A stretch of 64,000 nucleotides of DNA from Brucella pecoris. Its GTDB lineage: Bacteria > Pseudomonadota > Alphaproteobacteria > Rhizobiales > Rhizobiaceae. The notes under the pieces are model-generated. The model did no database searches, was not told the origin of the DNA, and saw only the letters and a list, made by a program, of their open reading frames with translations. Shown here piece after piece: positions 1-8,787 of the stretch (position 1 is the first letter of the stretch; each line of letters starts with the position of its first letter). The DNA is taken from positions 248,001 to 312,000 of the forward strand of contig NZ_VEWK01000001.1 in NCBI RefSeq assembly GCF_006376675.1, in the 5' to 3' direction. The translations under genes and the position numbers were made by a program.

Positions 1-561
1 TTTTCAAATCTTGATAGAGGTCTGCGCGCGCGGGTTCGTCATGAGACGGTAGCCTTGTTGAGGGAGCTTGGTACAACGGCGATTATCGTAACCCATGAGG
101 CTGAAGAAGCGCTGTCTACCGGGGATCGTGTGGTCCTGATGCGAGCTGGCGAGATAGTACAAAGCGGCACGGCGCGCGAACTGCATGACCGGCCAGCGAA
201 CCGTTATGCAGCAGATTTTTTCTGTGACTTCAATGTAATACCGGGAAGAGTCGAAGGCAATAAGTTGGTCACTCCTTTTGGAGGGCTTGCCATAGCAGAG
301 CAACTTGAGCCGAATACCGAAGCGTTCGTTTATCTGCGTCCGCGTGATTTCACCATTCTGACCGATGGTGAGACCAGCGAAGCTTCATTCCACGGCCATA
401 TCGAATCCCGTACGTTTCTCGGTGAAATCGAGGAGCTTGTCGTACAGGTGACGAATGCGGTTCCCCGCCTGCGGGTACGTACAGAACTACGGCTTCCGGC
501 ATTGGCTAACGAGATTGTTCTATGCCCACAATGGGATAAGGCGCTTGTTTTCCCCAAGTGA
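1..561 (+). CDS. fbpC: Fe(3+) ABC transporter ATP-binding protein, C-terminal part (5' end outside window)
   Basis: The frame is open from base 1, so only the last 186 residues are present. The first residues contain the D-loop (SNLD) and the H-loop follows in IIVTHEAEEAL, so the Walker A, Q-loop and signature parts lie outside the window. After the switch region the protein continues into an accessory domain with the TOBE-like stretch VYLRPRDFTIL, as in FbpC/PotA/CysA-type importer ATPases. The gene is followed by a ferric-binding protein and a fused permease in the same direction, which makes FbpC the natural reading. The order here (ATPase first) differs from the usual fbpA-B-C order. There is a 112-bp gap before the next gene carrying its own candidate iron box, so fbpA can be transcribed separately. 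Confidence 0.85.
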   Translation, partial: FSNLDRGLRARVRHETVALLRELGTTAIIVTHEAEEALSTGDRVVLMRAGEIVQSGTARELHDRPANRYAADFFCDFNVIPGRVEGNKLVTPFGGLAIAEQLEPNTEAFVYLRPRDFTILTDGETSEASFHGHIESRTFLGEIEELVVQVTNAVPRLRVRTELRLPALANEIVLCPQWDKALVFPK

Positions 562-624
562 CAGAAAATATCTTCGCCAAGACCGTAAGGGTAATTGACC
601 GTCAGTGAGCCTCCCCGTATAACT

Positions 625-639
625 TGATTAGTTCGCTCA
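625..639. promoter_or_regulatory. Candidate iron-responsive (IRO / RirA-type) box upstream of fbpA
   Basis: TGATTAGTTCGCTCA fits TGA-N9-TCA, the palindromic IRO motif described for RirA in Rhizobiales. It lies 35 bp before the fbpA start, where a repressor would cover the promoter. A second TGA-N9-TCA occurs before the siderophore receptor in this window. The motif is short, so chance occurrence is possible. Confidence 0.5.
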
Positions 640-673
640 TAATTCAAAATGAAACAGGTCCATTGGAGGTAAA

Positions 674-1690
674 ATGTCCAAATTTGCGCGTTCCGGTCTC
701 GCTCTCGTCGCAGTAACGCTGTTCGCAGGAGCCGCCCACGCAGATGAAGTGAACATTTACACGACACGCGAGCCGGGCCTCATTCAGCCCCTCCTCGACG
801 CTTTCAAATCGTCCACTGGAATTACGGTCAATACGGTGTTTCTGAAGGATGGTCTGGCAGAACGTGTGGCCTCTGAAGGTACAAATTCGCCCGCCGATAT
901 CCTCATGACAGTGGATGCCGGTAATCTGGTCGATCTTGTCGACAAGGGCCTTACCCAGCCGGTCGATTCCAAGGTGTTGAAGGAGGCTGTGCCGGAGCAG
1001 CTTCGCGATGCGAAGGATAACTGGTTCGCGCTGTCCATGCGCGCTCGTGTTGTCTATGCAGCCAAGGACCTCGAGCTCGACAAGATCAATTATGAAGACC
1101 TCTCCGATCCGAAGTGGAAGGGCAAAGTCTGCATCCGTGCAGGCCAGCATCCTTACAATACGGCTCTCTTTGCGGATTACATCGCGCATTATGGTGCGGA
1201 AAAAACAGAAGAATGGCTCAAGGGCCTCAAGGATAATCTCGCGCGCAAGGCTGCAGGCGGGGATCGCGACGGCGCCAAGGATATCCTCGGCGGCATTTGC
1301 GATATCGCGGTGGCCAATTCCTATTATGTCGGCCTGATGCGTTCAGGCAAGGGTGGTGACGAACAGAAGGCCTGGGGCGAGGACATCAAAGTCCTGCTGC
1401 CAACCTTCAAGGATGGCGGCACGCAGGTCAATATCAGCGGCGCGGCTGTCGCAAAGCATGCACCTCACAAGGAAGAGGCAGTCAAGTTGCTTGAATACCT
1501 TGTCTCCGATGAGGCGCAACAGATCTATGCGAAGGCCAATTACGAATATCCGGTCAAGCCGGGTGCGCCACTTGATCCGATCGTGGAATCGTTCGGCGAG
1601 CTTAAGATTGACAACGTTCCACTGTCCGAAATTGTCAGTCACCGCAAGCAGGCGAGCGAACTGGTCGACAAAGTCGGTTTCGACAACTAA
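674..1690 (+). CDS. fbpA: Periplasmic ferric iron-binding protein (FbpA family)
   Basis: This 338-residue protein has a Sec signal peptide ending at about residue 23 (AHA). It belongs to the FbpA/AfuA/FutA class of substrate-binding proteins that deliver ferric iron to an inner-membrane ABC importer. The Tyr-Tyr pair used to coordinate Fe(3+) is visible at residues 217-218 within NSYYVG. The segment NISGAAVAKHAPHKEEA is also typical of the family. The start is fixed by a good ribosome binding site (TTGGAGG) and the signal peptide. It is followed 69 bp later by the fused permease and preceded by the ATPase gene. Regulation by iron is likely given the TGA-N9-TCA site just upstream. Length is normal for the family. 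Confidence 0.93.
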   Translation: MSKFARSGLALVAVTLFAGAAHADEVNIYTTREPGLIQPLLDAFKSSTGITVNTVFLKDGLAERVASEGTNSPADILMTVDAGNLVDLVDKGLTQPVDSKVLKEAVPEQLRDAKDNWFALSMRARVVYAAKDLELDKINYEDLSDPKWKGKVCIRAGQHPYNTALFADYIAHYGAEKTEEWLKGLKDNLARKAAGGDRDGAKDILGGICDIAVANSYYVGLMRSGKGGDEQKAWGEDIKVLLPTFKDGGTQVNISGAAVAKHAPHKEEAVKLLEYLVSDEAQQIYAKANYEYPVKPGAPLDPIVESFGELKIDNVPLSEIVSHRKQASELVDKVGFDN

Positions 1691-1759
1691 AAGCCGATTG
1701 AATTAAGCAGAATGGCGCCGGTGCAGTTCATGCGCCGGCGTTGCACTATAGAGAGACCA

Positions 1760-3439
1760 ATGGAAGCTTTTGCAACCCTGCGGAAACGAGTTTTGCAACC
1801 GGCAAGGGCAGGGCGCAATTGGCTATGGCTCTCGGTCTTCATTGCGGTTCTGGTGCTGCTGCCGGTCCTCGCTCTGGTATTGGAAGCCATGCGTGGCTCA
1901 ACCGGGCTATGGACGCATCTGTTCGCTACCAACCTTCCAACGGCCTTTCTCGAAACAATAGTTCTGCTTACCGGCGTCGGCATTATCGCTGCGGTTGTTG
2001 GAACATCGACAGCATGGCTGGTGACAGCTTATGATTTTCGTGGGCGTGGCGTGCTGGAATGGGCGCTTTTGCTGCCATTAGCCGTGCCGACTTACATTAT
2101 CGCCTATGCCTATCTTGATATTCTGCACCCCGTTGGTCCGGTACAAGGCGCGGTCCGTTTCGTGCTGGGATATGATAGTCCGCGCCAGTTTCGGTTGCCC
2201 GATATCCGTTCGATGGCAGGATGCATTATTCTTCTGGGTTTCGTCCTCTACCCATATGTCTACATCCCGACGCGAGCTATGTTTCTCACCCAGTCCGCCA
2301 GCCTCATTGATGCGGCAAGAACGCTGGGTGTTAGCCGCAAGGGTATCTTCTGGCGGGTTGCCTTACCGCTTGCACGGCCTGCTGTAGCGGTCGGAGTTAG
2401 CCTGGCCTTGATGGAAACATTGAATGATGTGGGCGCTGCCGAGTTTTTGGGCATTCGCACATTGACCGTATCGATTTACACGACCTGGATAACGCGTTCT
2501 GATTTGCCGGGCGCGGCCCAATTGGCACTCGCTCTCCTGTTTCTGGTCGTTGCGCTTGTTTCAATTGAGCGCTGGGCGCGGCGAAAACAGCGCTTTGCTT
2601 CCAATATTCGCCATTCGCGCGGTTTTGAGCCATTGAAGGTTAGACGAGGGCAGGCCGCTTGGTTGTTCTGTCTCTGCTCGCTGCCAGTTATCGCTGGATT
2701 TGTTCTGCCTGCGATCTATCTGGTCGCGGAAGCCATAAAGCGTGTTCGTTTTGCTGGCGTGTCCCCGCGATTGGTCGGTGAAGCTTTCAATACAATCATC
2801 CTGGCTTCAGTAGCGACGGTTCTGGTGTTGGTTTGCGGAATGCTGATTGCCTATGCTGTCCGGCTTTTTCCGGGCGCGATTTCGCGCTGGTCTTATCGCC
2901 TGTCGACGATGGGGTATGCGGCGCCTGGAACCGTAATCGCAATCGGCATTCTGGTAGTTGCTGGCGGTTTCGATCACCTCTTCAATCAGGTTACATCACA
3001 TTTCTTCGGATTTTCGTCAGGGTTGGTACTGATCGGAACTGGCGCGGCCGTCGTCTACGCCTATGTCGTCCGATTTCTTGCCATCTCTGCGGGTGGGATC
3101 GATTCCGGATTGGAACGCATACCCTTGTCGCTGGATCATGCGTCGCGCACATTGGGGCGTGGGGTGACGCAGACATTTTGTGCGGTTCACTTGCCGTTGT
3201 CCAAAACTGCTATCGTGGCGGCAGGCCTGCTTGTATTCGTCGATTGTGTAAAAGAACTGCCTGCAACGCTTTTGCTGCGCCCGCTCAACGTTGAAACCTT
3301 TGCGACACATCTTTATGGTGAGGCCGCGCGTGGGACTTACGAGGAAGCGTCTATTGCCGCACTTGCTATTGTGGTGGTCGGAATTTTGCCCGTGATATTG
3401 CTTGCTCGTGTGGGAAGGCGCTTTGGAAAGCGTCCGTGA
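1760..3439 (+). CDS. fbpB: Fused two-domain ferric iron ABC permease (FbpB family)
   Basis: A 559-residue membrane protein with two consecutive permease halves, each with about six helices and an EAA-type loop: DAARTLGVSRKGIFWRVALPLARPA in shortened form DAARTLGVSRKGIFW around residue 195, and DHASRTLGRGVTQTF in the second half. This internal duplication is characteristic of FbpB/SfuB, which forms the channel alone instead of as a homodimer. An in-frame start exists at 1712, but the ATG at 1760 is preferred because it has a purine-rich stretch (GAGAGA) just upstream and gives a normal N-terminus. It completes the FbpABC importer with the two preceding genes. No obvious terminator follows. Confidence 0.9.
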   Translation: MEAFATLRKRVLQPARAGRNWLWLSVFIAVLVLLPVLALVLEAMRGSTGLWTHLFATNLPTAFLETIVLLTGVGIIAAVVGTSTAWLVTAYDFRGRGVLEWALLLPLAVPTYIIAYAYLDILHPVGPVQGAVRFVLGYDSPRQFRLPDIRSMAGCIILLGFVLYPYVYIPTRAMFLTQSASLIDAARTLGVSRKGIFWRVALPLARPAVAVGVSLALMETLNDVGAAEFLGIRTLTVSIYTTWITRSDLPGAAQLALALLFLVVALVSIERWARRKQRFASNIRHSRGFEPLKVRRGQAAWLFCLCSLPVIAGFVLPAIYLVAEAIKRVRFAGVSPRLVGEAFNTIILASVATVLVLVCGMLIAYAVRLFPGAISRWSYRLSTMGYAAPGTVIAIGILVVAGGFDHLFNQVTSHFFGFSSGLVLIGTGAAVVYAYVVRFLAISAGGIDSGLERIPLSLDHASRTLGRGVTQTFCAVHLPLSKTAIVAAGLLVFVDCVKELPATLLLRPLNVETFATHLYGEAARGTYEEASIAALAIVVVGILPVILLARVGRRFGKRP

Positions 3440-3598
3440 TCAGTTCTTGCAACATCAGCAAACGCAGATCGATATATTCCATAATTCAGAATTGCTTAAA
3501 TAGTTATTGGTACTTTGAACAAGGGAACAAAGCACAGTCTGAGTGATGCTTCTGGTTGTATATTTATAACAGGACACTTCGGACAAAGGCGGGGTGGC

Positions 3599-5959
3599 AT
3601 GTTTAAAGTCCTGGAATGCGTCACAGTACAACATGATCAGCCTTTTGTGGTCTTGGCAGCGTCCATTTCATTCGCGAGCATGTTCGCTTTTTTTCTGTTG
3701 CTTGTCCGCGCGCGGGAATGCACGGAAAGCCGCCGCGACAATTGGCTAGCAATCAGTGCGTTCGCGGGCGGACTGGGCGTATGGGCAACCCATTTCGTGG
3801 CCATGCTCGCTTATAGCGGTACTGTGGCAATCGAGTTCGATGTCACAAGCACCGTTCTTTCGGCCGCGATAGCTGTGCTCGGCTTTTGGATAAGCCTGCG
3901 TCTTCTCAACGGGGCAACATTCAAACACGCTCTGATCGTTGCCATTTCAGCGACGTTATCGATTGCAGCAATGCATTTCACAGGTATGAGTGCGATCAAG
4001 GCGGCGGCCGATGTCCACTATGATTTTCCACCGATTGTGGTCGGCAGTATAACATCGGTTATGCTTCTATTGGCTGCGTTCTGGCTTGTGACGAATGCTT
4101 CCGGATGGATGCGCATTTTGCTTCCGACTGTTGGAGGAATACTGGCTGTTTGCACGCTCCATTTTACAGCGGTTGCGTCAACTGAACTCGTTCCGAACCC
4201 TACCCTTCCAGCAGCCGATCCACTCGGTATCGGGCGTCTGTGGTTGATCGGAGCCATAGCAGCAGTTGTCTGCATCGTAGCGCTGACGACAACGGTTGCT
4301 GTATTCGTAGATCGTTACATGACGGACCTGAAAGGCTTTGCGAACGCCACATTAGACGGACTGGCTGTTATCCGTGATGGCGGAATAGTCGAAATGAATG
4401 CTCGGTTTTCCGATCTCCTGCGGCGCAGTGAAAAGGCGCTTGTCGGTGTTACGCCGGATACTCTTTTACTGGCGGCTGACGGGCTTCCAGTTTGCGCTCC
4501 GCGTGTTGAAGCAATTGAAGCTGCGCCCCGGTTTCCAAACGATGAGCGGATCTTTGAACTTGCGGTTCATACGATCGAGTATCAGGGGCGTCCGTGTGAG
4601 GTTTTGGCCGTCCGTGATCTTACAGAGAAGCGTGCGGCCCTGCGCCAGATCGAACATATGGCACGGCACGACGCGCTCACGGGTTTGCCCAACCGCATGT
4701 TCTTTGAGGAGCGTCTTGCGAATGCTGTAGCGCGCTGCAGTCGCGAGCCTTTCGCCGTGCTGGCGCTCGATCTGGACCGGTTCAAGGCTGTGAACGACAT
4801 TTTCGGCCACGCCGAAGGCGACCGGGTGCTGAAAACCGTGTCCAGCATCCTGAAGCGAGCTATTAACGGTATAGACACGGCTGCGCGGATCGGCGGCGAC
4901 GAGTTCATTATTCTGCAAGTCGGTGTGCCGCAGCCCAAAGGTGCGCGGAAACTCTCCGACAAAATTCTGGACACTTTCCGGTCGGAACTGAATACAGTGC
5001 TCGATCCGACTGCTGTCGGCGTCAGCATTGGCGTTGCGATATATCCGAACGATGGGAAGGACGCTGAAGCAATCAGACACGCGGCAGACATTGCGCTTTA
5101 TCGGGCAAAGACCGAGGGACGTGGTACGGTTGCGTTCTATTCACCGGAAATGGATCGGGAGATTCGAGAGCGTCGCCAAATGGAGGCAGATTTGCGCCAT
5201 GCGTTGGTCCGTGGGCAGATCGGTATTGCCTATCAACCATTGTTCGCGACTGCCGATGGAAGCTGCACGGGCTATGAAGCTCTGGTTCGCTGGAGCCATC
5301 CAGAACGCGGCCAGATACCACCTGAGGTCTTCATCCCTATCGCCGAAGAAACAGGGACAATTGTGGCGCTGGGCGAGTGGGTTCTGCGCGAAGCTTGTCG
5401 CACGGCGGCCGGATGGGAAAACCATCTGACTATTGCGGTCAATCTGTCACCTGTGCAGTTCCGTCTGGTCAATCTGCCGGATACGGTCAGTTCGGTTCTT
5501 GCAGAGACCGGTCTCGATCCAGCGAGACTGGAATTGGAAGTAACGGAATCTGCCTTGATGAAGGATCGATTGACGACACTCGAACTGTTGCGACGAATGA
5601 AGAAGCAGGGTGTTCGCATCGTTATGGACGATTTTGGCACCGGTTACTCATCGCTTAGCAATCTTCAGAGTTTTCCATTCGACAAGATCAAGATAGACCG
5701 CAGCTTCATTACCAGTATGGAAACCGATGGTAGTGCGAGAGCTATTGTGCGAGCCATTGTTGGATTGGGTCGGAGCCTCGACCTGCCCGTCGTAGCTGAG
5801 GGTATAGAAACCTTTGATCAGCATAGGATGGTGATCGAAGAGGGTTGCGAGCAGGTTCAGGGTTTCCTCTTCGGTCGTCCGGCGAACGCACCAGCTTCTG
5901 TGGATCCTTCTTCGAAGTCTCCCAGCAAAAAGGGTGGCGGGCAAGTAAAGGCGAGATAA
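3599..5959 (+). CDS. MHYT-PAS-GGDEF-EAL membrane protein (cyclic-di-GMP turnover)
   Basis: From the ATG at 3599 the protein is 786 residues. Seven hydrophobic segments at the N-terminus hold three MHYT-type motifs at about residues 64-69 (THFVAM), 125-130 (MHFTGM) and 187-192 (LHFTAV), a sensor proposed in the literature to bind metal and sense O2, CO or NO. A short PAS-like region follows (about 245-340), then GGDEF at 432-436 and EAL at 560-562, with DDFGTGYSSL later. Both output motifs are intact, so synthesis and hydrolysis of c-di-GMP are both possible. The position where an inhibitory RxxD site would sit reads NGID, suggesting loss of product inhibition. The upstream in-frame start at 3515 is less likely because 3599 has a better binding site (AAGGCGG). 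It stands alone, with no partner operon. Confidence 0.9.
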   Translation: MFKVLECVTVQHDQPFVVLAASISFASMFAFFLLLVRARECTESRRDNWLAISAFAGGLGVWATHFVAMLAYSGTVAIEFDVTSTVLSAAIAVLGFWISLRLLNGATFKHALIVAISATLSIAAMHFTGMSAIKAAADVHYDFPPIVVGSITSVMLLLAAFWLVTNASGWMRILLPTVGGILAVCTLHFTAVASTELVPNPTLPAADPLGIGRLWLIGAIAAVVCIVALTTTVAVFVDRYMTDLKGFANATLDGLAVIRDGGIVEMNARFSDLLRRSEKALVGVTPDTLLLAADGLPVCAPRVEAIEAAPRFPNDERIFELAVHTIEYQGRPCEVLAVRDLTEKRAALRQIEHMARHDALTGLPNRMFFEERLANAVARCSREPFAVLALDLDRFKAVNDIFGHAEGDRVLKTVSSILKRAINGIDTAARIGGDEFIILQVGVPQPKGARKLSDKILDTFRSELNTVLDPTAVGVSIGVAIYPNDGKDAEAIRHAADIALYRAKTEGRGTVAFYSPEMDREIRERRQMEADLRHALVRGQIGIAYQPLFATADGSCTGYEALVRWSHPERGQIPPEVFIPIAEETGTIVALGEWVLREACRTAAGWENHLTIAVNLSPVQFRLVNLPDTVSSVLAETGLDPARLELEVTESALMKDRLTTLELLRRMKKQGVRIVMDDFGTGYSSLSNLQSFPFDKIKIDRSFITSMETDGSARAIVRAIVGLGRSLDLPVVAEGIETFDQHRMVIEEGCEQVQGFLFGRPANAPASVDPSSKSPSKKGGGQVKAR

Positions 5960-5989
5960 AAAATGTTGTGCTTGTGAATAACTGCTCGA

Positions 5990-6012
5990 CCTCGGTGTTT
6001 TCGAGGGCTCTT
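5990..6012 (+). terminator. Weak hairpin after the GGDEF-EAL gene
   Basis: A 5-bp stem (CCTCG/CGAGG) with a T-rich loop is followed by GCTCTTT. It is in the right place to end the upstream transcript but short. Confidence 0.35.
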
Positions 6013-6225
6013 TGCTGTGCCAAATTGTTACAAATCTGTTATTTTATGCGACTGTAAGTGCTGTGTTGCAGGAATATGTCAACGAGCGAAAACCGAAAAT
6101 TTCCTAGTCTTTGGAAGGGGTTGCGCGGTGTTCGAGGTGCCGGGACATTACGAATAGAGCAACGTTTTCAACACGATATTTCGCGTGATCGCAATAATAA
6201 GTGAATTTATTCGGAGGAGCTTTCC

Positions 6226-6267
6226 ATGCTTGTAACACGTTGCGGCCACAAAGCGAAAGCTGAATAG
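6226..6267 (+). CDS. Possible 13-residue leader peptide ORF
   Basis: ATG at 6226 follows CGGAGGAGC at ideal spacing and runs 13 codons to TAG (MLVTRCGHKAKAE). Only the strength of the binding site supports it. It lies 78 bp before the next gene, so a leader peptide is conceivable. Confidence 0.2.
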   Translation: MLVTRCGHKAKAE

Positions 6268-6344
6268 GACGAACAGTAACAGTATTTCGGATCGTGAGAC
6301 AAACCCAGTGATGGATTTCTTCGATCTTAAGCTTGGTTAAGTGG

Positions 6345-6701
6345 ATGATGGAAACAATGCTTACTTCGCAACAATGGCTTCCGGTCGAGTTGCTCAATAT
6401 CGGGCTGGCTGCTGCCCTTTTCTTTGCCTGCCTTGTTCACTCATTGTGGAAGGCCGTGTTTGACGAGCTCAATCCGGTTTTCTGGCGACGTACGGCCGCA
6501 CTGCTCTGGGCTGGTATTTTCATTGTCGCGCTGAGCGGAGGGATTGAAAGCTTCAACTGGCCGCAGGCCATTGGCTGGCTTCTCGTTCTTGGCGGCGTGG
6601 TTGCGACGGTTACGCGTACCGGTATGAGCTACTATCGCCAGTATTGTGCCCATACATCACGCAGCGTACATTCGGGCCGCACCCGACTTTCAGGACGGTG
6701 A
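6345..6701 (+). CDS. Small membrane protein of unknown function
   Basis: A 118-residue protein with three hydrophobic segments: roughly residues 14-30 (LNIGLAAALFFACLVHS), 47-64 (ALLWAGIFIVALSGG) and 71-88 (AIGWLLVLGGVVATV), then an Arg/Ser-rich tail. I do not recognise the family. Start choice is uncertain: ATGs occur at 6345, 6348 and 6357, none with a good ribosome binding site, and a TTG at 6333 is also in frame. It is transcribed towards the oppositely oriented phosphatase gene at 6771. Confidence 0.55.
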   Translation: MMETMLTSQQWLPVELLNIGLAAALFFACLVHSLWKAVFDELNPVFWRRTAALLWAGIFIVALSGGIESFNWPQAIGWLLVLGGVVATVTRTGMSYYRQYCAHTSRSVHSGRTRLSGR

Positions 6702-6770
6702 TCGCCATGTTTGCAAAGACCATCGAAATGCCTTTGCGGCTTCACCGCCCCTATAGCCTGCGCTCGTTCT

Positions 6771-7115
6771 TTATGCGCGCTTTTGCTGCTGCACGATCCC
6801 GTAAATATTCGTAGATCGGGCACCTGACCGGCAGTAGCCCAGAATGGGGCCTTCAGCTTCATCGAGCGCCGCTGCCATTGCATCTACATCTTCTTGCGTC
6901 AATTGTCCGCCGACAACCGGGATGTAATAAGTTGCAAGTCCCGCTTTTTCGGCGACACGTGCAATTTCGCTAAACTCGGGTTGTTCGGCCCCGCCTTCGC
7001 CATCTGGTCGATTGCAGATAATCGTTCGAAATCCCTCCGCCGCAATATCGCGTATATCGTCGGGCTCGATCTGGCCCGAAACCGAATAATTGTCGTCTAC
7101 CTGGCGAATTTCCAT
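6771..7115 (-). CDS. BLH/DUF442 phosphatase-like protein (TIGR01244 family)
   Basis: A 114-residue cytoplasmic protein. The motif CRSGARS at residues 95-101 is the phosphate-binding loop of the dual-specificity-phosphatase-like 'beta-lactamase hydrolase-like' family; the N-terminal NYSVSGQI and central TIICNRPDGE are also typical. In larger relatives this domain is fused to a metallo-beta-lactamase persulfide dioxygenase (Blh) involved in sulfide handling, and stand-alone copies are often annotated as sulfur transferases. The true substrate is unknown. It is divergent from fdhD across 120 bp, and fdhD is itself a sulfur-transfer protein, but functional linkage is only a guess. Confidence 0.8.
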   Translation of the reverse strand: MEIRQVDDNYSVSGQIEPDDIRDIAAEGFRTIICNRPDGEGGAEQPEFSEIARVAEKAGLATYYIPVVGGQLTQEDVDAMAAALDEAEGPILGYCRSGARSTNIYGIVQQQKRA

Positions 7116-7235
7116 ATTTTCCTCACTTGCCGTTCAAATTGCGACGGCTTGTCCGGTGGCAACTTACATTAAAGTTGTTTTCATGCCACATGAAACTGTT
7201 GGGAGAATGGATGCGATGACAGGCGAGCGATTAAG

Positions 7236-8045
7236 ATGACGATCCACAAGGTTAGCCAAAGTGCTACACGTCTCGCGCATCGTGTATCGAGCTTTCACAA
7301 AGGCACGCGCATGGTGCCGGAAGAAGTGCCCGTGGCGGTAAGCTATAACGGTTCAACACAAGCTGTGATGATGGCTACCCCTGACAATCTTGAAGATTTC
7401 GCGATCGGCTTCACGCTTACCGAGAATATCGTGGACCATATTTCCGAGATAGAAGCGATAGAGGTCGTAGCCTTTGAGAAAGGTATCGACGTGCAGATCA
7501 GGCTGTCTGAGCGCCCGGAGCAGAGGCTTGCCGCGCGACGCAGATTTATGGCCGGACCTGTCGGTTGTGGACTTTGTGGGATAGATTCAATCGATCACGC
7601 CTTGCGGCCACTTGGGGTACTGGATCGAGACGGTGGAAAATTCACCTCTCATGATATTTCGATGGCCGTTAAATCTCTTGCGGAAAGGCAGGAGCTGAAT
7701 GCTCAAACCCATGCAGTTCACGCCGCAGGTTTCTATGTGCCGGGCGAGGGGCTTATTGCTGTACGCGAGGATGTCGGGCGCCACAATGCACTGGATAAAC
7801 TTGTCGGCGCTGTCTCGCGTATAGGCGCTTCACCACAAGACGGTATCGTTGCGATCACCAGTCGCGTCTCGGTCGAAATGGTACAGAAAGCTGTTATGTT
7901 CGGCACGTTTGTTCTGGCGGCTATTTCCGCGCCAACGGCTCTCGCCATTCGAACTGCCGAAGAAGCTAATCTGACGCTTGTTGCATTGGTACGGGGAGAT
8001 GAGTTCGACATCTATGCCCACGAGGACCGCATCGCCGGAGAATGA
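7236..8045 (+). CDS. fdhD: Formate dehydrogenase accessory sulfurtransferase FdhD
   Basis: A 269-residue cytoplasmic protein. FdhD passes sulfur from the cysteine desulfurase IscS to the molybdenum bis-MGD cofactor, which formate dehydrogenases need for activity. The mobile-loop motif is present as CGLCG at residues 111-115 with both catalytic cysteines (C111, C114). The conserved IAVREDVGRHNALDKLVG segment is intact. No formate dehydrogenase structural genes are in the window, so its client is encoded elsewhere. The gene converges with ribH2 over a hairpin that includes its stop codon. Confidence 0.95.
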   Translation: MTIHKVSQSATRLAHRVSSFHKGTRMVPEEVPVAVSYNGSTQAVMMATPDNLEDFAIGFTLTENIVDHISEIEAIEVVAFEKGIDVQIRLSERPEQRLAARRRFMAGPVGCGLCGIDSIDHALRPLGVLDRDGGKFTSHDISMAVKSLAERQELNAQTHAVHAAGFYVPGEGLIAVREDVGRHNALDKLVGAVSRIGASPQDGIVAITSRVSVEMVQKAVMFGTFVLAAISAPTALAIRTAEEANLTLVALVRGDEFDIYAHEDRIAGE

Positions 8046-8068
8046 CCGGCCTTCTGCGAGGCCGGTCA
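8043..8068. terminator. Shared hairpin between convergent fdhD and ribH2
   Basis: A perfect 9-bp stem (TGACCGGCC / GGCCGGTCA) with an 8-nt loop fills the 31-bp gap between the two convergent genes and starts at the fdhD stop codon. There is no T-tract, so efficiency as a rho-independent terminator is uncertain. Confidence 0.6.
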
Positions 8069-8076
8069 GCCCATCC

Positions 8077-8568
<492 letters not shown>

Positions 8569-8634
8569 CTAGAATCAGGGCGCACAAAAGAACGCAAAGA
8601 CAGTACCTGAATGGCACAATCCTGACGCTCAATC

Positions 8635-8787
8635 GCTCTCTTCCATCCGGACTTTAACCGTCGGCTCCGGCATCTCACCGGATCTGCTGACCCTGAACTG
8701 AAGCCGAATCGGCTTCCATGCAGGCGCTCGCGGGCTCGAAGCTTACGCTTCATACCGCCGGTGGGGAGTTTCACCCCGCCCCGAGAA
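8635..8787 (-). promoter_or_regulatory. FMN riboswitch (RFN element) controlling ribH2
   Basis: Read on the minus strand, the element starts at about 8787 with CTCGGGGCGGGGTGAAA, continues with CCCCACCGGCGGTA, contains the conserved CAGCAGATCCGGTGA-type core near 8675-8690, and ends with GTTAAAGTCCGGATGGAAGA near 8641-8656. These are the signature boxes of the FMN aptamer. About 80 nt separate it from the ribH2 start, enough for a terminator or a start-site sequestering switch; I could not decide which. Confidence 0.95.

Larger units (their letters stand above)
5960..6344. other. Intergenic region after the GGDEF-EAL gene
   Basis: About 385 bp without a recognised gene. It begins with a weak hairpin (CCTCG...CGAGG, 5990-6006), and contains a strong ribosome binding site at about 6212-6219 in front of a 13-codon ORF. 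The remainder shows nothing I can name. Confidence 0.5.
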
